Below, piece by piece: positions 12,746 to 24,169 of a stretch of 64,000 nt of DNA; the first letter of the stretch is position 1; every line of letters starts with the position of its first letter. Both the position numbers and the translations under genes were made by a program. A model generated the notes under the pieces. The model was not told the origin of the DNA and searched no databases. It worked only from the letters and a program-made list of their open reading frames with translations. Source of the stretch: Gymnothorax reevesii. Taxonomy: Eukaryota; Chordata; Actinopteri; Anguilliformes; Muraenidae. The stretch covers positions 112,634,666 to 112,698,665 of the forward strand of contig CM056576.1 in the NCBI GenBank assembly GCA_029721435.1, in the 5' to 3' direction.

Positions 12746-15239
12746 GCTATTGTTAGCTCAGGCAAAAAAAAGTCTAAATCAGATTTAAGAAGCTGACAGT
12801 GTCATCACTATCCCCCACCATGATCAAGGGCCTATAGCTCCATTAAAAAAATGTTTCGACATCCATTTTTGAAGTCAACGTCAACCATGCCTAGCTTATT
12901 AAGCATACAACATTTCACGCATCTAGGTGTAATAGTTTCAGAGAAATCTTGTCCCCATTGTGGCCTGGATGGACAGACGAACTCCAATCTAGTACCCCCA
13001 GTCCCTCTTCGTGCGGTGGGTAATGAATGTTAGATAGTAATGGGGACCTGAAAAGTCACGTGAACACATCTGTGCTTCCATTACCAAACCTGCTTTTTTA
13101 TGGGCAGGGTCACCGTGTCACAACCCTTGTGTGTAACCCTTCTCACTGGCTCTCAGGTGTCATCATTTGTATGTCCAGCTCCATTTGGTTAAGTCCCGTC
13201 TATGTAAGTTTATTATGGTGTTAGTATGGTCACTGGATTGTCATGGTTCATACTCTACTAAGCTTTCCATTCAATTTGTGTTTTCTAGTATTGCGCCAAG
13301 CTCTACATCTGTATATCGTTGCTAAATTGATGATGAAGAAAAATGGATTATTCTTTGAAATCTCATAAATAGGAACAGGCAACCAAGCCTTTACAGTATA
13401 TCAGTCTCCAGGACTGGGACTGCATTTTTGTTTATCCATTGTTCTTGCCTGTTCCTCTGAGTCATCTTACTTGGAACACATCCCAAGCCTTTATTGGTCT
13501 CTAGGATTGGGATTGCATTCCAGCTAAATCCTTTGGTTTGACTGTGAAGCGGTCCTGCTCCCGTAAGAAGGATTCACCTCTTGACTTCAGTCTTCAATTT
13601 GCCTGAAATGCTTGTCTTTGTCAGGAACCAATAGTACCTCGAGGAAACTCATACTAACATGTGGAGAACATACAATTTTCACACAGATAGATTTCAGATA
13701 GACTTCACACAAATTCAAACTCATACTGCATTGCTGCCTCATGCAAACAAATAATACTAAAATCAACAAAGAGCCTTTGATTTTATTCCTCTGCATCTTA
13801 GATCATTGAGGTGAGTGCTACCAAACTGAGTTTTTCGTATAATGACAGCATATTCTCAACAAAATTGGAAAATATGAGAGCAAGGCCAATTTTGTATGCT
13901 GAGTTACCTCTGAAAAGGTTCCGTGTAGCTCTATGTGTAGTGCATGATTGGTCAGCAGAAGCCTTTACACGGCCTCCGTGGTTTTAAGGTGAACCAGATA
14001 AAGCCAGATCTGTGAGATGTTTACTGGAAGATGAATATGAACCATAAGCCACAAGACAGGGATTTTTTTTTTTTTTTGAGTTATTTTGATTCTGTGGGCT
14101 AACTCAATAACTGGATCTCAGGTCTACAAAGTATGCATTTTACATGCTAAAAAGAAGACTGAAGGCAAAAAGTCCCCTGAAGCAAGTATGAATTAAAGAC
14201 AGCTGCTCTACAGGCCTTGCAGAGTATCACCAGGGAAGATAACCAGAATCTAGTGATGTCTGTGCATCGCAGACTTCATATTGTGATTGCATTTGAGGGA
14301 TATGTGACCAAATATTCAAAATTATCACTTTATTCTTCATTATGCTCTACTGTCACATGTTCTTTTCATAGGGGAGGCTATGTACAAAAGGTGGAGTAAT
14401 TTATTAACAGTTTGTCTGATATGGATGAAAAACACCCTCAAATCATAGCTGACATTCTGCACTTCAATCTCATTGTCATTGTATCCTTTCAAACTCAAAA
14501 TCTCGCAAACAAAATCAAATCAAACATGTCACTGCCTACTGAATTATGGTGCTCGCAGTGTATTGGATGTTTGGGTTAGGACTCTAGGAAATGCATATTT
14601 TTGGGGTGCATGAAGGTAATTGTGTTTGTGGTATTGACAGACTGTAGTTCTGTTATTTGAACACTAGAGGGAAATACAGACATGGCAGTGGCTTGCAGTA
14701 CCTCAGCAATCATGGTTAGATTCCGTAAGATTTTGAATGCCATTTATGGATCTTCGGTCAGGGAGTGGAGAACCACATTGAAGCCTTTTTAAAGAGTTGT
14801 TGAATGATGTTTTCCCATTCAGTTTTTCTTTTTCTTGAACGGTTGTTGTCCTTAGTTTCGACTTCAGTGGTTCATGTGGTGCATTGCTGGAAGTGCAGTT
14901 TTTTGTTGTTTGCTCTGGTTTTGCTCTGTCTTGCTCTTCTCCATAAATTGGGCAAAACAAATAGGTCAAGTGAAAGGGTATTCAGCTCCAAAATTTAGCA
15001 TTGAGTTATTTTTTAAAAAGCACTAAAGAATTTCCTCCAGCCAGGAATATAATATTTGAATATCCCAATTCTGGCGAACATTTGAAATCAATAAGTAGTG
15101 GGCAAAAGTGCCTATCAACAGCATATTAGTTGGCGTCAGCATAATTATTATGCATAAGATGTTTTTTCAGGATTTTAGATGAGGAGGCCTTGTTTTTATC
15201 GGTTCCATTTACTTTTCCAGCCTTTTGCTGCCCCTCTCC
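12746..15239. other. Intergenic, no gene recognised
   Basis: Contains an imperfect direct repeat at 13399-13540 (CCAAGCCTTTA ... TCTCCAGGACTGGGACTGCAT) and poly(T) at 14064-14078. No supportable gene. Confidence 0.5.
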
Positions 15240-15445
15240 CCACTTTTTTGAGATGTGTTGCTGCAATCAAATTCAAAATATTTTTCATGAAAAGGTAAAA
15301 TGTCTCACTTTCATGGTCTGATATGTTATCTATGTTCTATTGTGAATAAAATGTGAGTTTAGGAGATTTGCAAATCATTGCATTCTATTTTTATTTACAA
15401 TTTACACAGCATCCCAACTTTTTTGGAGTTGGAGTTGCACCAAAC
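15240..15445. repeat. Teleost interspersed repeat (terminal part)
   Basis: The phrases GTGAATAAAATGTGAGTTTA, GATTTGCAAATCATTGCATTC and CATCCCAACTTTTTTGGAGT are a combination I know from abundant fish DNA-transposon-derived repeats. Class not resolved; no coding frame. Confidence 0.4.
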
Positions 15446-16385
15446 GATCAAATTATCCTGTGTTTATGTCTGTTTGTTTGACCTGGAATTCCCTGTTGCA
15501 CGCCGGGCTCCCACTCCTCTCCCTGCTCTCTCCTTTTCTGGTCCATCACCGGCAACAGTGTGAAATAACGAGCTGTTTTTGTGGTTTGCGCTCTCCTGGA
15601 CTGCCCTGTCCTTCATATTCAATCTATCAACAGCAGTATTCCAACAAATGGCTGCTGAGCTCCTCAAACACTAGTGCGCCACCCTCAGTCAGAAAGCTAT
15701 CTCCTCAGAAAACTACCAAATCAGACTTCTTTTTCAGAGAAAACTAGCTGTGTGTTTCACAATTCAAAAAAACTTTCTTTGACTCATTGCTTGGGATAGT
15801 CAGTACATGCATCCAGCCTACAGCACCCCCTGGGGTGACATTTTCTGACATTTGATGTTGAATATCATCTACACTAAAAATGCTACCATTGAGATTTTGC
15901 TATTGCTGTAATGGACCCCTAAGGGACTATGTATCCAGAGAATTTCAGATTTCTAACTTGTCGGGTAAACAAAATAATGCCACCTTAACAGGCACAATCT
16001 GCAATGAAATGGTCCGTTTTTGTCATGGTTATGCTTTTTTGTCATGTTTATGTTCAAGATCAGTTTTCATGATTTTGTCTTTTATTTATTCTTTTTGGTT
16101 ATTGTTTTAGTTCCTTCCATTTCTCAGTTCCATTGCATTTGTCTCCCCTGTCTTGTGATCTGGTTGGTTCAGTCCGTCTTCCTGGTTTGTGTGCGCACTG
16201 ACTTCGGGTGATTTAAATGAATTCTGGTGTTTAATATATTCCTTCGATTCTTGTTTATTTCCTTCGTCTTACTGTTCTGATTACTAACAAAACTAAAATT
16301 TGTATTTTGTATCATAGTCTACTAACACAACTAATCCATGTACATAGATTACTAACTTACTAACAAGCACTCTAGTTTAATCTGT
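15446..16385. other. Intergenic, no gene recognised
   Basis: No domain motif, repeat unit or splice structure was recognised. Confidence 0.45.
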
Positions 16386-16905
16386 AAAGTTGCACCGCTA
16401 CTAATTCATACTAATTCCCTCTCAGCAATCGCCCTGTTCTAGTCTCCGCCTCTTGCTCAGCTTTACCTGTCTCCCCCTGCGTTTCTGCGAGATCTCTTGC
16501 TTAATTACTTTCCTGCACTAGTTATCTGTGCACTAAGAACTCCCTGACCGGAGCTGTTTAAATGTCATAGGCTGTCTGTGTGATTCCCGTCCGTGTCTTG
16601 GCTTTCGCCAATTTTCGTGGTTGGACTTTGTCAGAAAGTTGATCAATATTCCTTTGTGCAGAGCGCTGTGTATGCCATTGAGTATTGTTTTTCTTCTACT
16701 GGTTTGTCCGACTACGATTCTTGCCATTGCCCTTCTTGCATTGTTTTGTCTTTTGGATTTTGTCCCATTTTTGTATGACCAAGATTTCTGTGTTTGGATG
16801 CCACTGTGTATGACCCTTGGCTTTGTTCATTGACTACGACTTTTTGCCTACCCTTTATGAACCTTTGCTCATCTGTCCATTTCTTGTGTGTGGTTCCTGA
16901 ATGCT
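16386..16905 (+). repeat. Possible solo LTR of a gypsy-like element
   Basis: The C/T-rich, restart-like text (CTCCGCCTCTTGCTCAGC ... GTTTGGATGCCACTGTGTATGACCC ... TTGACTACGACTTTTTGCC) resembles the U5 side of fish gypsy LTRs. No internal region or second LTR was found. Weak call. Confidence 0.3.
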
Positions 16906-17924
16906 AAGTCACAGTGTTGAGTTTTCCTCCAACTTTGACTCCGTCTAGCTTGAAATGTGTAGATACTACCAAATTAATGCTTGGTATTCCTGAAAATAGA
17001 GTTCTAAAAGCACAATAAACAGTATTTACCACCACAGTGCATATCTAGGTTATTGAGAAAATATACAGCAAACATGCACCAAAAATCAATTTGAACCATC
17101 TTTCTTGGCATTCATTGCACTTATCCAGCAAGATACCAAGGTACTATTAACTAATAATAATGTCTTTTTGTGAGTAAACACATAATAAAGCAATCTTTAT
17201 TATGTGAGACCCTCATCTACCTGTCTGCCAAGTTTCATTGAATTCTGAAATTCTGGGGGTCAACTCCTCAACTTCATCAAAAAGTGCCTTTTTTCACATG
17301 GAAAGGCTCTTAAATATTGTGCTTCGTTGTAAAACTATATTGTTTGAAAGTTTGAGGACTCAGCATTTTAACTACATCAGCCATTTTATGATGCGAATAG
17401 TCAAATAGTCAGTAGTGAAAATAGTATTTAAAATTGTGTCATAACAACCATCAGCCTGACTATGCAGTCCCATAGGTTCAATTGAATGGCATTGTTCAGG
17501 TTTGTCAAAACGTTGAAATTGTCCTTACCTCAGTAGCAGTCCAGACATTAAAAAACCTGTTATCGGTAATAAGCCGCAGAACAATCAAGCATGGACAAAC
17601 ATCACAAAATCGCCTTCGACATAAAGGCAGTAGCTGTGAGTCTTTGAATTTCTCTGTAATTAGTTTTTCACTTATGATTCAGTGCAATAAATTGTACAGC
17701 AGCCCTTTAGGAACAAAATATGTGTACCCTCCAGCTATTATGTGCTGATCTAAAGAACAGTAAGTGTTTAAGCCTATCAGCCCTCACTCCACAATAAAAG
17801 AAAAATCAAATTCTGTTAACACAGACAGCCAATGGACTGAAACTTCCAAAGGACAGATGCTGATGTTAGTCAAAGGATAAATTTTTTTGGGGAGGAACAC
17901 TAAGTTGCTGCTGTAGGAGGTGTT
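16906..17924. other. Intergenic, no gene recognised
   Basis: AT-rich. A plus-strand frame at 17482-17748 has no recognisable family. Confidence 0.45.
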
Positions 17925-18260
17925 GGTGGCCAGTAGGTTGTGATCTTCCCTCTGGTGGAATTATCCCCAATGCCCCAGTGCAGTAATGGGGACACTGTAC
18001 TGAAGGAGACGCCGTCTTTCAGATGAGACGTTAAATCGAGGTCCTGACTCACTGTGGTCACTTAAGATCCTATGACACTCATCGATAAGAGTATGGGGTT
18101 CCCAACCTGGCTCTTTCGACCTGCCACCTAATCATCCCCTGATCCAATTGGATGTGAAAATTGCCCTCTCCCTCCCCACCTCAGCCTCCAGGGCTCCCTT
18201 GAAAGAGATTCCAATCTCAACGGGACTTCCCTGGTTAAAAAAAAACACCAGCGCAGGGAA
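17925..18260. repeat. Abundant fish interspersed repeat (SINE-like)
   Basis: The phrases CAGATGAGACGTTAAATCGA, GGTCCTGACTCACTGTGGTC and TCATCGATAAGAGTATGGGG form a block I recognise as a very common teleost repeat. It is followed by a poly(A)-like run at 18236-18245. The exact class was not determined. Confidence 0.5.
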
Positions 18261-19442
18261 TTGGAGGGGTATATTTGAGTGAAAACTGAGCTGTATAAAA
18301 GGAGACTGACTGATTGAAAGAAGTAGTAAAACTCTGACAGTGGCCAGGAATGCAGGGAAATTTTGACTTTCCAAAATTGTTTGTTGAATCGGGCATGAAC
18401 ATAACCAAGAAGAAAATTAAAAAAAAAAAATTTTTTTGGCTACTCAGTTACAGTATTTGAACCTGCAGTTCTTTAGGTGTCTGGCTGCGTCTTTATTATT
18501 TTTCTTAGCTAACGAAGACATAAAGCAGAAGAAGACATAAAATATTTCTTCTGTCAGACTAAACATATATTTCCAGTTTCGTCACTCAAATTTCTCAGCA
18601 ATTCTGACTATCTGAGAGCACAACCGAGTGTCACCTTTTAAAGGAGACCACAATTATGCCTACAGTCAGAGTGGTTCAAGAACAGTAAGGATTTATTTTG
18701 GGAGGAAATTTGCTCAAAGGACTGCCCTTTAAAGAGTCAACACTACAATTGTGTTTGCCTTGTTATATAGGAGAGTATTTGTTGAATTGGTGGATATAAT
18801 TCTTTATTAACCTAGTCCTGCAGGTGGCCAATACATAGAGGACCCACGTGAACCGTTTATTAACCTAGTCCTGCTGGTGGCCAATATATAGAGGACCCAC
18901 GTGAGCCGGTCATCAATATATCGTTCCCCAGTAGTCATTTCCCTGTATGCTGGTCCTCGATAAGAATAGCCTAGTGGCAGGACTAAGATTAAATTGTTGG
19001 AGTGTTTGGGTATTGGCTTTTGGAACTCACAAGGGAAAGCAGATAATTTAGCTACTCAAAGTGAGCCCTCTGAACATTTTTTGACGTCACTTGACGTCGC
19101 TGTGAATGAGAAAATGGAAAATTCTGTGAGTGTTTTGATCTGGTATTTGAAGTATTTTTATTCAGTTCAGGTTTTTCTTAAAATTACTAAAAACACATTT
19201 TGTTGCACCTGAGGGGCAGTTGTGTTGTTTGCAGTTCAGTTCAGACTAGGGTTGTCTTTCACTTGCTATCCACACAAAAAGGGCCGTGGTTGAATCATCT
19301 AGTCTGTAAGGTTCATAGATTCTTCATTAAATGATATTGACTGATTAAGTGTACCTTACCCCTGGTGCGATCATGTCCTTTGGCTTTACAATGGAACAGT
19401 CATTCAAGAAACCTTTTAACCATTGCTAAAATAGCTAAACTG
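18261..19442. other. Intergenic; 53-bp direct repeat with paired CACGTG boxes
   Basis: TTATTAACCTAGTCCTGC ... GGACCCACGTGA occurs at 18804-18856 and again at 18857-18909. An inverted partial copy (GGCAGGACTAAG) lies at about 18976-18988, which suggests a foldback element. No coding frame recognised, and no upstream uap1 exon found. Confidence 0.55.
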
Positions 19443-19506
19443 GAGCTTGTTGTCTCCAGGTGGCAGAAAGGACTGAGCTTGTTGTCTCCAGGTGGCAGAA
19501 AAGACT
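19443..19506 (+). repeat. 32-bp tandem duplication over the uap1-relic splice acceptor
   Basis: Two head-to-tail copies (19443-19474 and 19475-19506) of a unit that starts GAGCTTGTTGTCTCCAG and ends in GTGGCAGAAAAGACT. They differ at one base. Each copy has the pyrimidine tract, the AG acceptor and the first codons of exon A, so there are two possible acceptors, at 19460 and 19492. Confidence 0.9.
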
Positions 19507-20062
19507 GACACTGCTAAGTCGGTGGGAGCGGACTGCACGGCTTACAGTCACTACCAGGTGCTGCAATACAGTGAAATCACCACAGAGACTGCAGAGAAGT
19601 GTGGCCCGCACATGTCTCTTGTCTTCAAAGGAGCACATGTGGACGACCATTTCTTCACTCTATCCTTCCTCAGAGACGTGGTAAAGTAAGTCACGTGTTG
19701 TGGCTTGAGTACCACCCGAAAAGTTTTAGGGAAACCACTAAAGTGCATGCAATTTCCAATATTTTTAACAGTCCTCTGACTTCATTTGAGAACTTACTGA
19801 GGTTTATTTCATATTTTAAAAATAGCAAGTACGGTATGTTACTAAAAATAACCTGCTTAGATGTTATGGATTTTATTGTTGACAGATTTGTTAATCAAAT
19901 TTGTTAAATGAAGTATTTGTTTCTGCATCAGCCCACATTACAACACTAGGTGGCATGGAAGAAAATCCCGATTATGAATGTAAAAGTACAGCAAATTAAA
20001 CCAGATAGTCCAGACCAAATCAAAATGGGGAAATTTGTCTTTGATATCTTCCAGTTTTCCAA
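19492..20062 (+). pseudogene. uap1: uap1 (UDP-N-acetylglucosamine pyrophosphorylase) relic, two exons
   Basis: The living enzyme makes UDP-GlcNAc from GlcNAc-1-phosphate and UTP in the cytosol. Exon A (19492-19685) is open for 64 codons and aligns with the human UAP1 segment around VYQVVEYSEIS and NHFFTVPFLRDVVN, read here as HYQVLQYSEIT and DHFFTLSFLRDVVK. Exon B (about 19926-20062) aligns with the following human segment: here LQH-stop-VAWKKIP, then [20 protein letters not shown]. The stop is TAG at 19947-19949, where human has His. The only AG near the start of exon B (before 19932) would splice in the wrong frame, while the donor AA|GTGAGT at 20063 is intact. No exons for the N-terminal catalytic LAGGQGTRLG motif or the C-terminus were found in the window. 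The alignment is to human UAP1 from memory, but similarity is extensive. A partial duplicate rather than a whole decayed gene is possible. Confidence 0.85.
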
Positions 20063-20289
20063 GTGAGTAGGCCTACTGTAATTTTCCAAGCTGTCTCACG
20101 GTTGTTTAACACAAAAGAACGATAAGGAATAATTATATAACTATAACTCTCAGACAGCTGGAATTATACGGTCAATGCAATACACAGTCTGATGACATAA
20201 CTAAGACCTTTCAGACCCAACATTCAAATTTCAGCTTTTTTGAGTGAATTGATGGACTGAACATCATACTCTAGAACAGGGCTATTCAA

Positions 20290-20468
20290 TATTATCCTGC
20301 AAGGGCCGGTGTGGGTGAAAGCTGTCATTCCAACCAAGCACTTACGCATCTGATACGACTAATCAAGCTCTTTAGCAAAGACTCTTGGTGTTGATTAGTG
20401 GTTTCAGTGTGTGCAAGTGCTTGGTTGGAATGAAAGCCTGCACCCACATCGGCCCTTGCAGGATAATG
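20290..20468. mobile_element. Foldback MITE (ATTATCCTGCAAGGGCC arms)
   Basis: Arms of about 50 bp are inverted copies: ATTATCCTGCAAGGGCCG ... ATTCCAACCAAGCACTT on the left, with its mirror ending GGCCCTTGCAGGATAAT on the right. A related half copy lies at 22838-22905. Confidence 0.75.
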
Positions 20469-23400
20469 TTGATGGAGTCTTTTTTTCCAAATCAGATGGT
20501 GGAATAATGCATCAACAGTGTATTCACCTTTTTGGATGTGGAAATCAACAAATATATATTTAATGTTCATGCCTGAACAAACTAGTTTTAATTATGGTTA
20601 GATGATTTGGACCCTCTTCACTGAATTATGGCACTCGATGATATAATGATGCTTTTTTTGCCTTGTCTGTTTTCTTGTACATGACACAGCAAATTTAAAA
20701 TTTGGATTTCACTCTGTGGGCCTATTTTTCTGCCGGAGCTATGCGGTATGTGTACTGACCCATCGCTACTCCTATTCCTATTTTCCCCCAGCCACAAGGA
20801 TGAACTGGTGTTTATCAGCCAGGGCTACAAAAAACTGTGCAGACAGGTCAATTTCAGAGGTGTAGTTATATCTCATGAGGCGTTTTCTTTGTAAATTAGA
20901 CGGCATCAAAGGAAATATCATTTTCAATGAGGTTGCGCAAGGAAATACTTGGTATCTTTCTGAAATATAAGCCAGTGTGCAAGGGACTTGGGAGAACCGC
21001 ATCTAAACTGAAGTGCAGCCTATTCCTTATTTCACCAGAGGTTGCCATCAAGCTTAATAATATGCCTGCAATCAAAGGTATTAATAAAATAACTATCCAA
21101 ATAATGTACAACTCCATTTCCAAAAATGCTGTGATGCCTACTCATGCTAGTCTTCACCCAGCTGAACGCCAACACAGCTAGAGTACACAAAGTGAAGCTG
21201 CTCATAAAGAAAATTACACAAAATAGTGGCACACTTGAGTAAACCACAAAGGTGTGCAACTGTTTTTGTATAATGATCAGCATCGAGATATACATTGTGC
21301 TTATATCATGACTACCACAAACAAGTAATAAGCTAAAGACATATGTTTCCTGTTTTCCTCCAAAAATTGCATTCATAAGCATACAATTTTCTTCTGCCTC
21401 TTTGAACTTCGACCATATTTAAAAAATTGACCGACTGGGGTCAGTATCCCCACCCACTCTAGAATATTACCCCTGCCTCTGATTTTTTTCTTTTTTTTTT
21501 TTGGTCATCATTTTGAAAAAATGTGTCACAATCGCAACAAAAATTAAGAGAGAAAAATGCTCATAATGCTTGTCCATGCAGCGGACGATCTCTTTGCTTT
21601 CTATCACAGCGCCACTCATGGGTTCGGCAGATGTGCTGTATGTCAACATATTTACTTGTGATATGGATATGTAGCACTATTTGATCTCCAAGTCTTATTG
21701 AGATAAAATTAAAGATAAAAAAACCTCCTGCCTGCCCCTGAAAATTGAAATGTGAAGGACACGAACCAACACATTTTTTGTATGGCCTTAGGTTGCTTTG
21801 AAATAGCTGAAATTTCCACTGCTAAGAGCAAGAGTGCGGTCGCTAGTTCTATTTGGTTTTATTGCTATGCAGGATCCATGTTTATTCATTCCATCATGAT
21901 TCCACTCGGATGGTCGCTATCGTACTGTGCCCTCTCCCATTTGTCCTCATCTTCATACTCACAAAATTTTGATTATGTTAGAAAACTCAAAAATGTTGTG
22001 CGCCTATTGTCTTCTGATGTTATACCTTGTGACTCAAAGTGTCAGTTAAATTTAGCCTGGAATTAAAACTTGGCAAATTAATACAAAATGTCAAAAGGCT
22101 AACTTGTTCAGAACCAGTGTGTTATTATCTGAATATAATGCAACCTGTAAGAGTGTTTCTTGACCAATCACAATTCAGCATTCAACAGACCTGTGGTATA
22201 AGGTTAAATAGGTACAGGCATATTAAGGTTCAGGATTTGTGAGTAGGCAAAAGACTTCGTTCAAAGGTAAATTGCTGAAGATGCTAAGAGTAGTAATTCC
22301 GAAAGCTCATGTTACCACATTTGGCTCACAGATCATAATCGGCCTGGTGCTACAGGGGGATGCTGATTAGGATCTGCAAGCCTTCTGATGTGGGAATAAG
22401 TTTCTTGCAGTGCTGTAGTGAAAAAATAGAAGCTGTTAAGTACATTAAAAAGGATTTAGCATTGCTTTGAAGGGCTTACTGATATTGTTGAAAAAAGTTA
22501 CTTTCTTGAGTGTTGTTCCACAGACCAGGTTGCTAATAAGCTGGAAGCTTTTGAATGTTGCACCTCGATCAATGTAAAAGGCTTAATGTAACACTTAGTG
22601 CTATACCAAGGAGTTTCAACCTTAAATATGAGCGTCTACATATGCAGCCTATGCTTCTGCAATGTTTTCTGCTACTTCATGAACTTCATGCCGGTGACTT
22701 GCTGGTGAATAAAGTAATCAGTACGCTTCGAGTACTGATTGAATCATTCAGGTTCATGTACGGAAAACAATAACTTTGTGGAAGCACCAGTGGAGTGTGG
22801 CCAAAGACTCCAAGGGTTGATTACTAGAATCAGGTGGTTCACTACTTGGTTGGAATGAAAGCCTGCTCCCACCCTTACCCTCTCTGGGTAAGATTGAGAA
22901 CCCCTGACAGAAGAGGTCAAGACAGGAGTAGGACTGGTTATGCTCAAGACCGCCAGAATTATGTTGAGTAAGAGATACTGCAGCCTCTTAAGCTGAAACA
23001 GTTAAGAAGTCCAGTTTTAATGTTAACTCAATGACCGCACATAGGAGAATAGCACTTACCAAGCAGATTCCCAGGTAGGACAACATCAAGACTGCAGAGG
23101 ACAATACTCATGGCCTGCTATGGGTAAGACTATTTACTGACTTGCCGATGAAAAGTAAATTCCATTGTCCTGCGGTTTACTCAGCTGAACTGATTTCTTA
23201 TGTAAAGACTTAGATTTACAAACCTGTAAAGCATTTTTTAAAAATCAGATTAAGAACAGTTATATGTGTCCCAGTCAGCCGAGTGATTATGATAGGCTAA
23301 TAATTGGTACAACAATGAATTAGGCTTATGGCTTAGTCATAGACTATGGGACCTAACTGGGATGCGTCTATCTAGGCACATCGAACTGGGATGAGTCAAT

Positions 23401-24024
23401 TTGGAATGAAACCGTATTATATTTTTTGAAGACACATTTCAGCATGTAGCCAGCTTCTCATTGTGTGTTTTCTCCTTTTAAAAAAAGCCTTTCCATCCAT
23501 TTCAACTGTTTTAAATCTTAATATTCAGGAGTTTTAACCTTGGTAATTCCACTAGACATTTTAAAATCGAATGAATTAAATGTGACAACCATAAACATGA
23601 CTCATTAAGATTCTAAATTGCATGGATCTTAATAGGTGCTATATGCACTAATATTCCGTATCTAGATTCTAGATACTAGATATGAAAAAGTACTGTCCAA
23701 AAACTTATATATGACAAAACTTGTGAGAGACACACTCTCAAGTGTAAAAAGATATAACTGGAAAATTCATATTGCGAAAGGTCTGCAGCAAAATGACATA
23801 AACATTCATTTTCACAATAAGTACCTTTGCCTGTGAGTTATGGTCTTTAAAGAAGGTCTGCAAATAAAATAAAAACAAAGTCTCTAGCTCAAAACCGCTA
23901 TGATTGGTCACTACAGCCTAACCTAATTGAAACCTTATGTGTGCCATGTGGAACTCTGGGAACTTTTGGCCTTGTCCCAAAAATCCACAGAATGTAAAGG
24001 ATTCTTTTTCCTCCTACTTCTCAG
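20469..24024. other. Intergenic; related foldback half-copy, no gene recognised
   Basis: At 22838-22905 CTACTTGGTTGGAATGAAAG matches one arm of the foldback at 20290. No uap1 3' exon was found in this stretch. Other frames are short and unassigned. Confidence 0.5.
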
Positions 24025-24169
24025 GAGAGTATTACATCAGCCCTCTCTTCCACGACCAGCAGAAGGGAAAACGTTGGTGCTTTATCACCGACTTCACTCA
24101 CACTGACAGAACTTTACGGATTACTATCAAAACCGAGCAAATGATTGGAGGGACAGCAGTATTTTAAAG
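24025..24169 (+). other. Exon-like open segment, product not recognised
   Basis: A strong pyrimidine tract and acceptor (CCTCCTACTTCTCAG|GAGAG) and a good donor (AAAG|GTAAGC at 24170) bound 145 bp. One frame is open for about 46 codons from GEYYISPLFHDQQKGKRW to GGTAVF, then stops four bases before the donor. The composition looks protein-like (W, C, F, charged residues) compared with nearby junk. It does not match uap1 or ddr2, and I cannot assign a family. It could be the last coding exon of a gene with a spliced 3'UTR, a relic, or chance. Confidence 0.25.

Noticed and set aside
19492..20062. Functional uap1 gene
   Set aside because: The in-frame TAG, the frame-breaking acceptor and the absence of other exons within the window argue for a relic.
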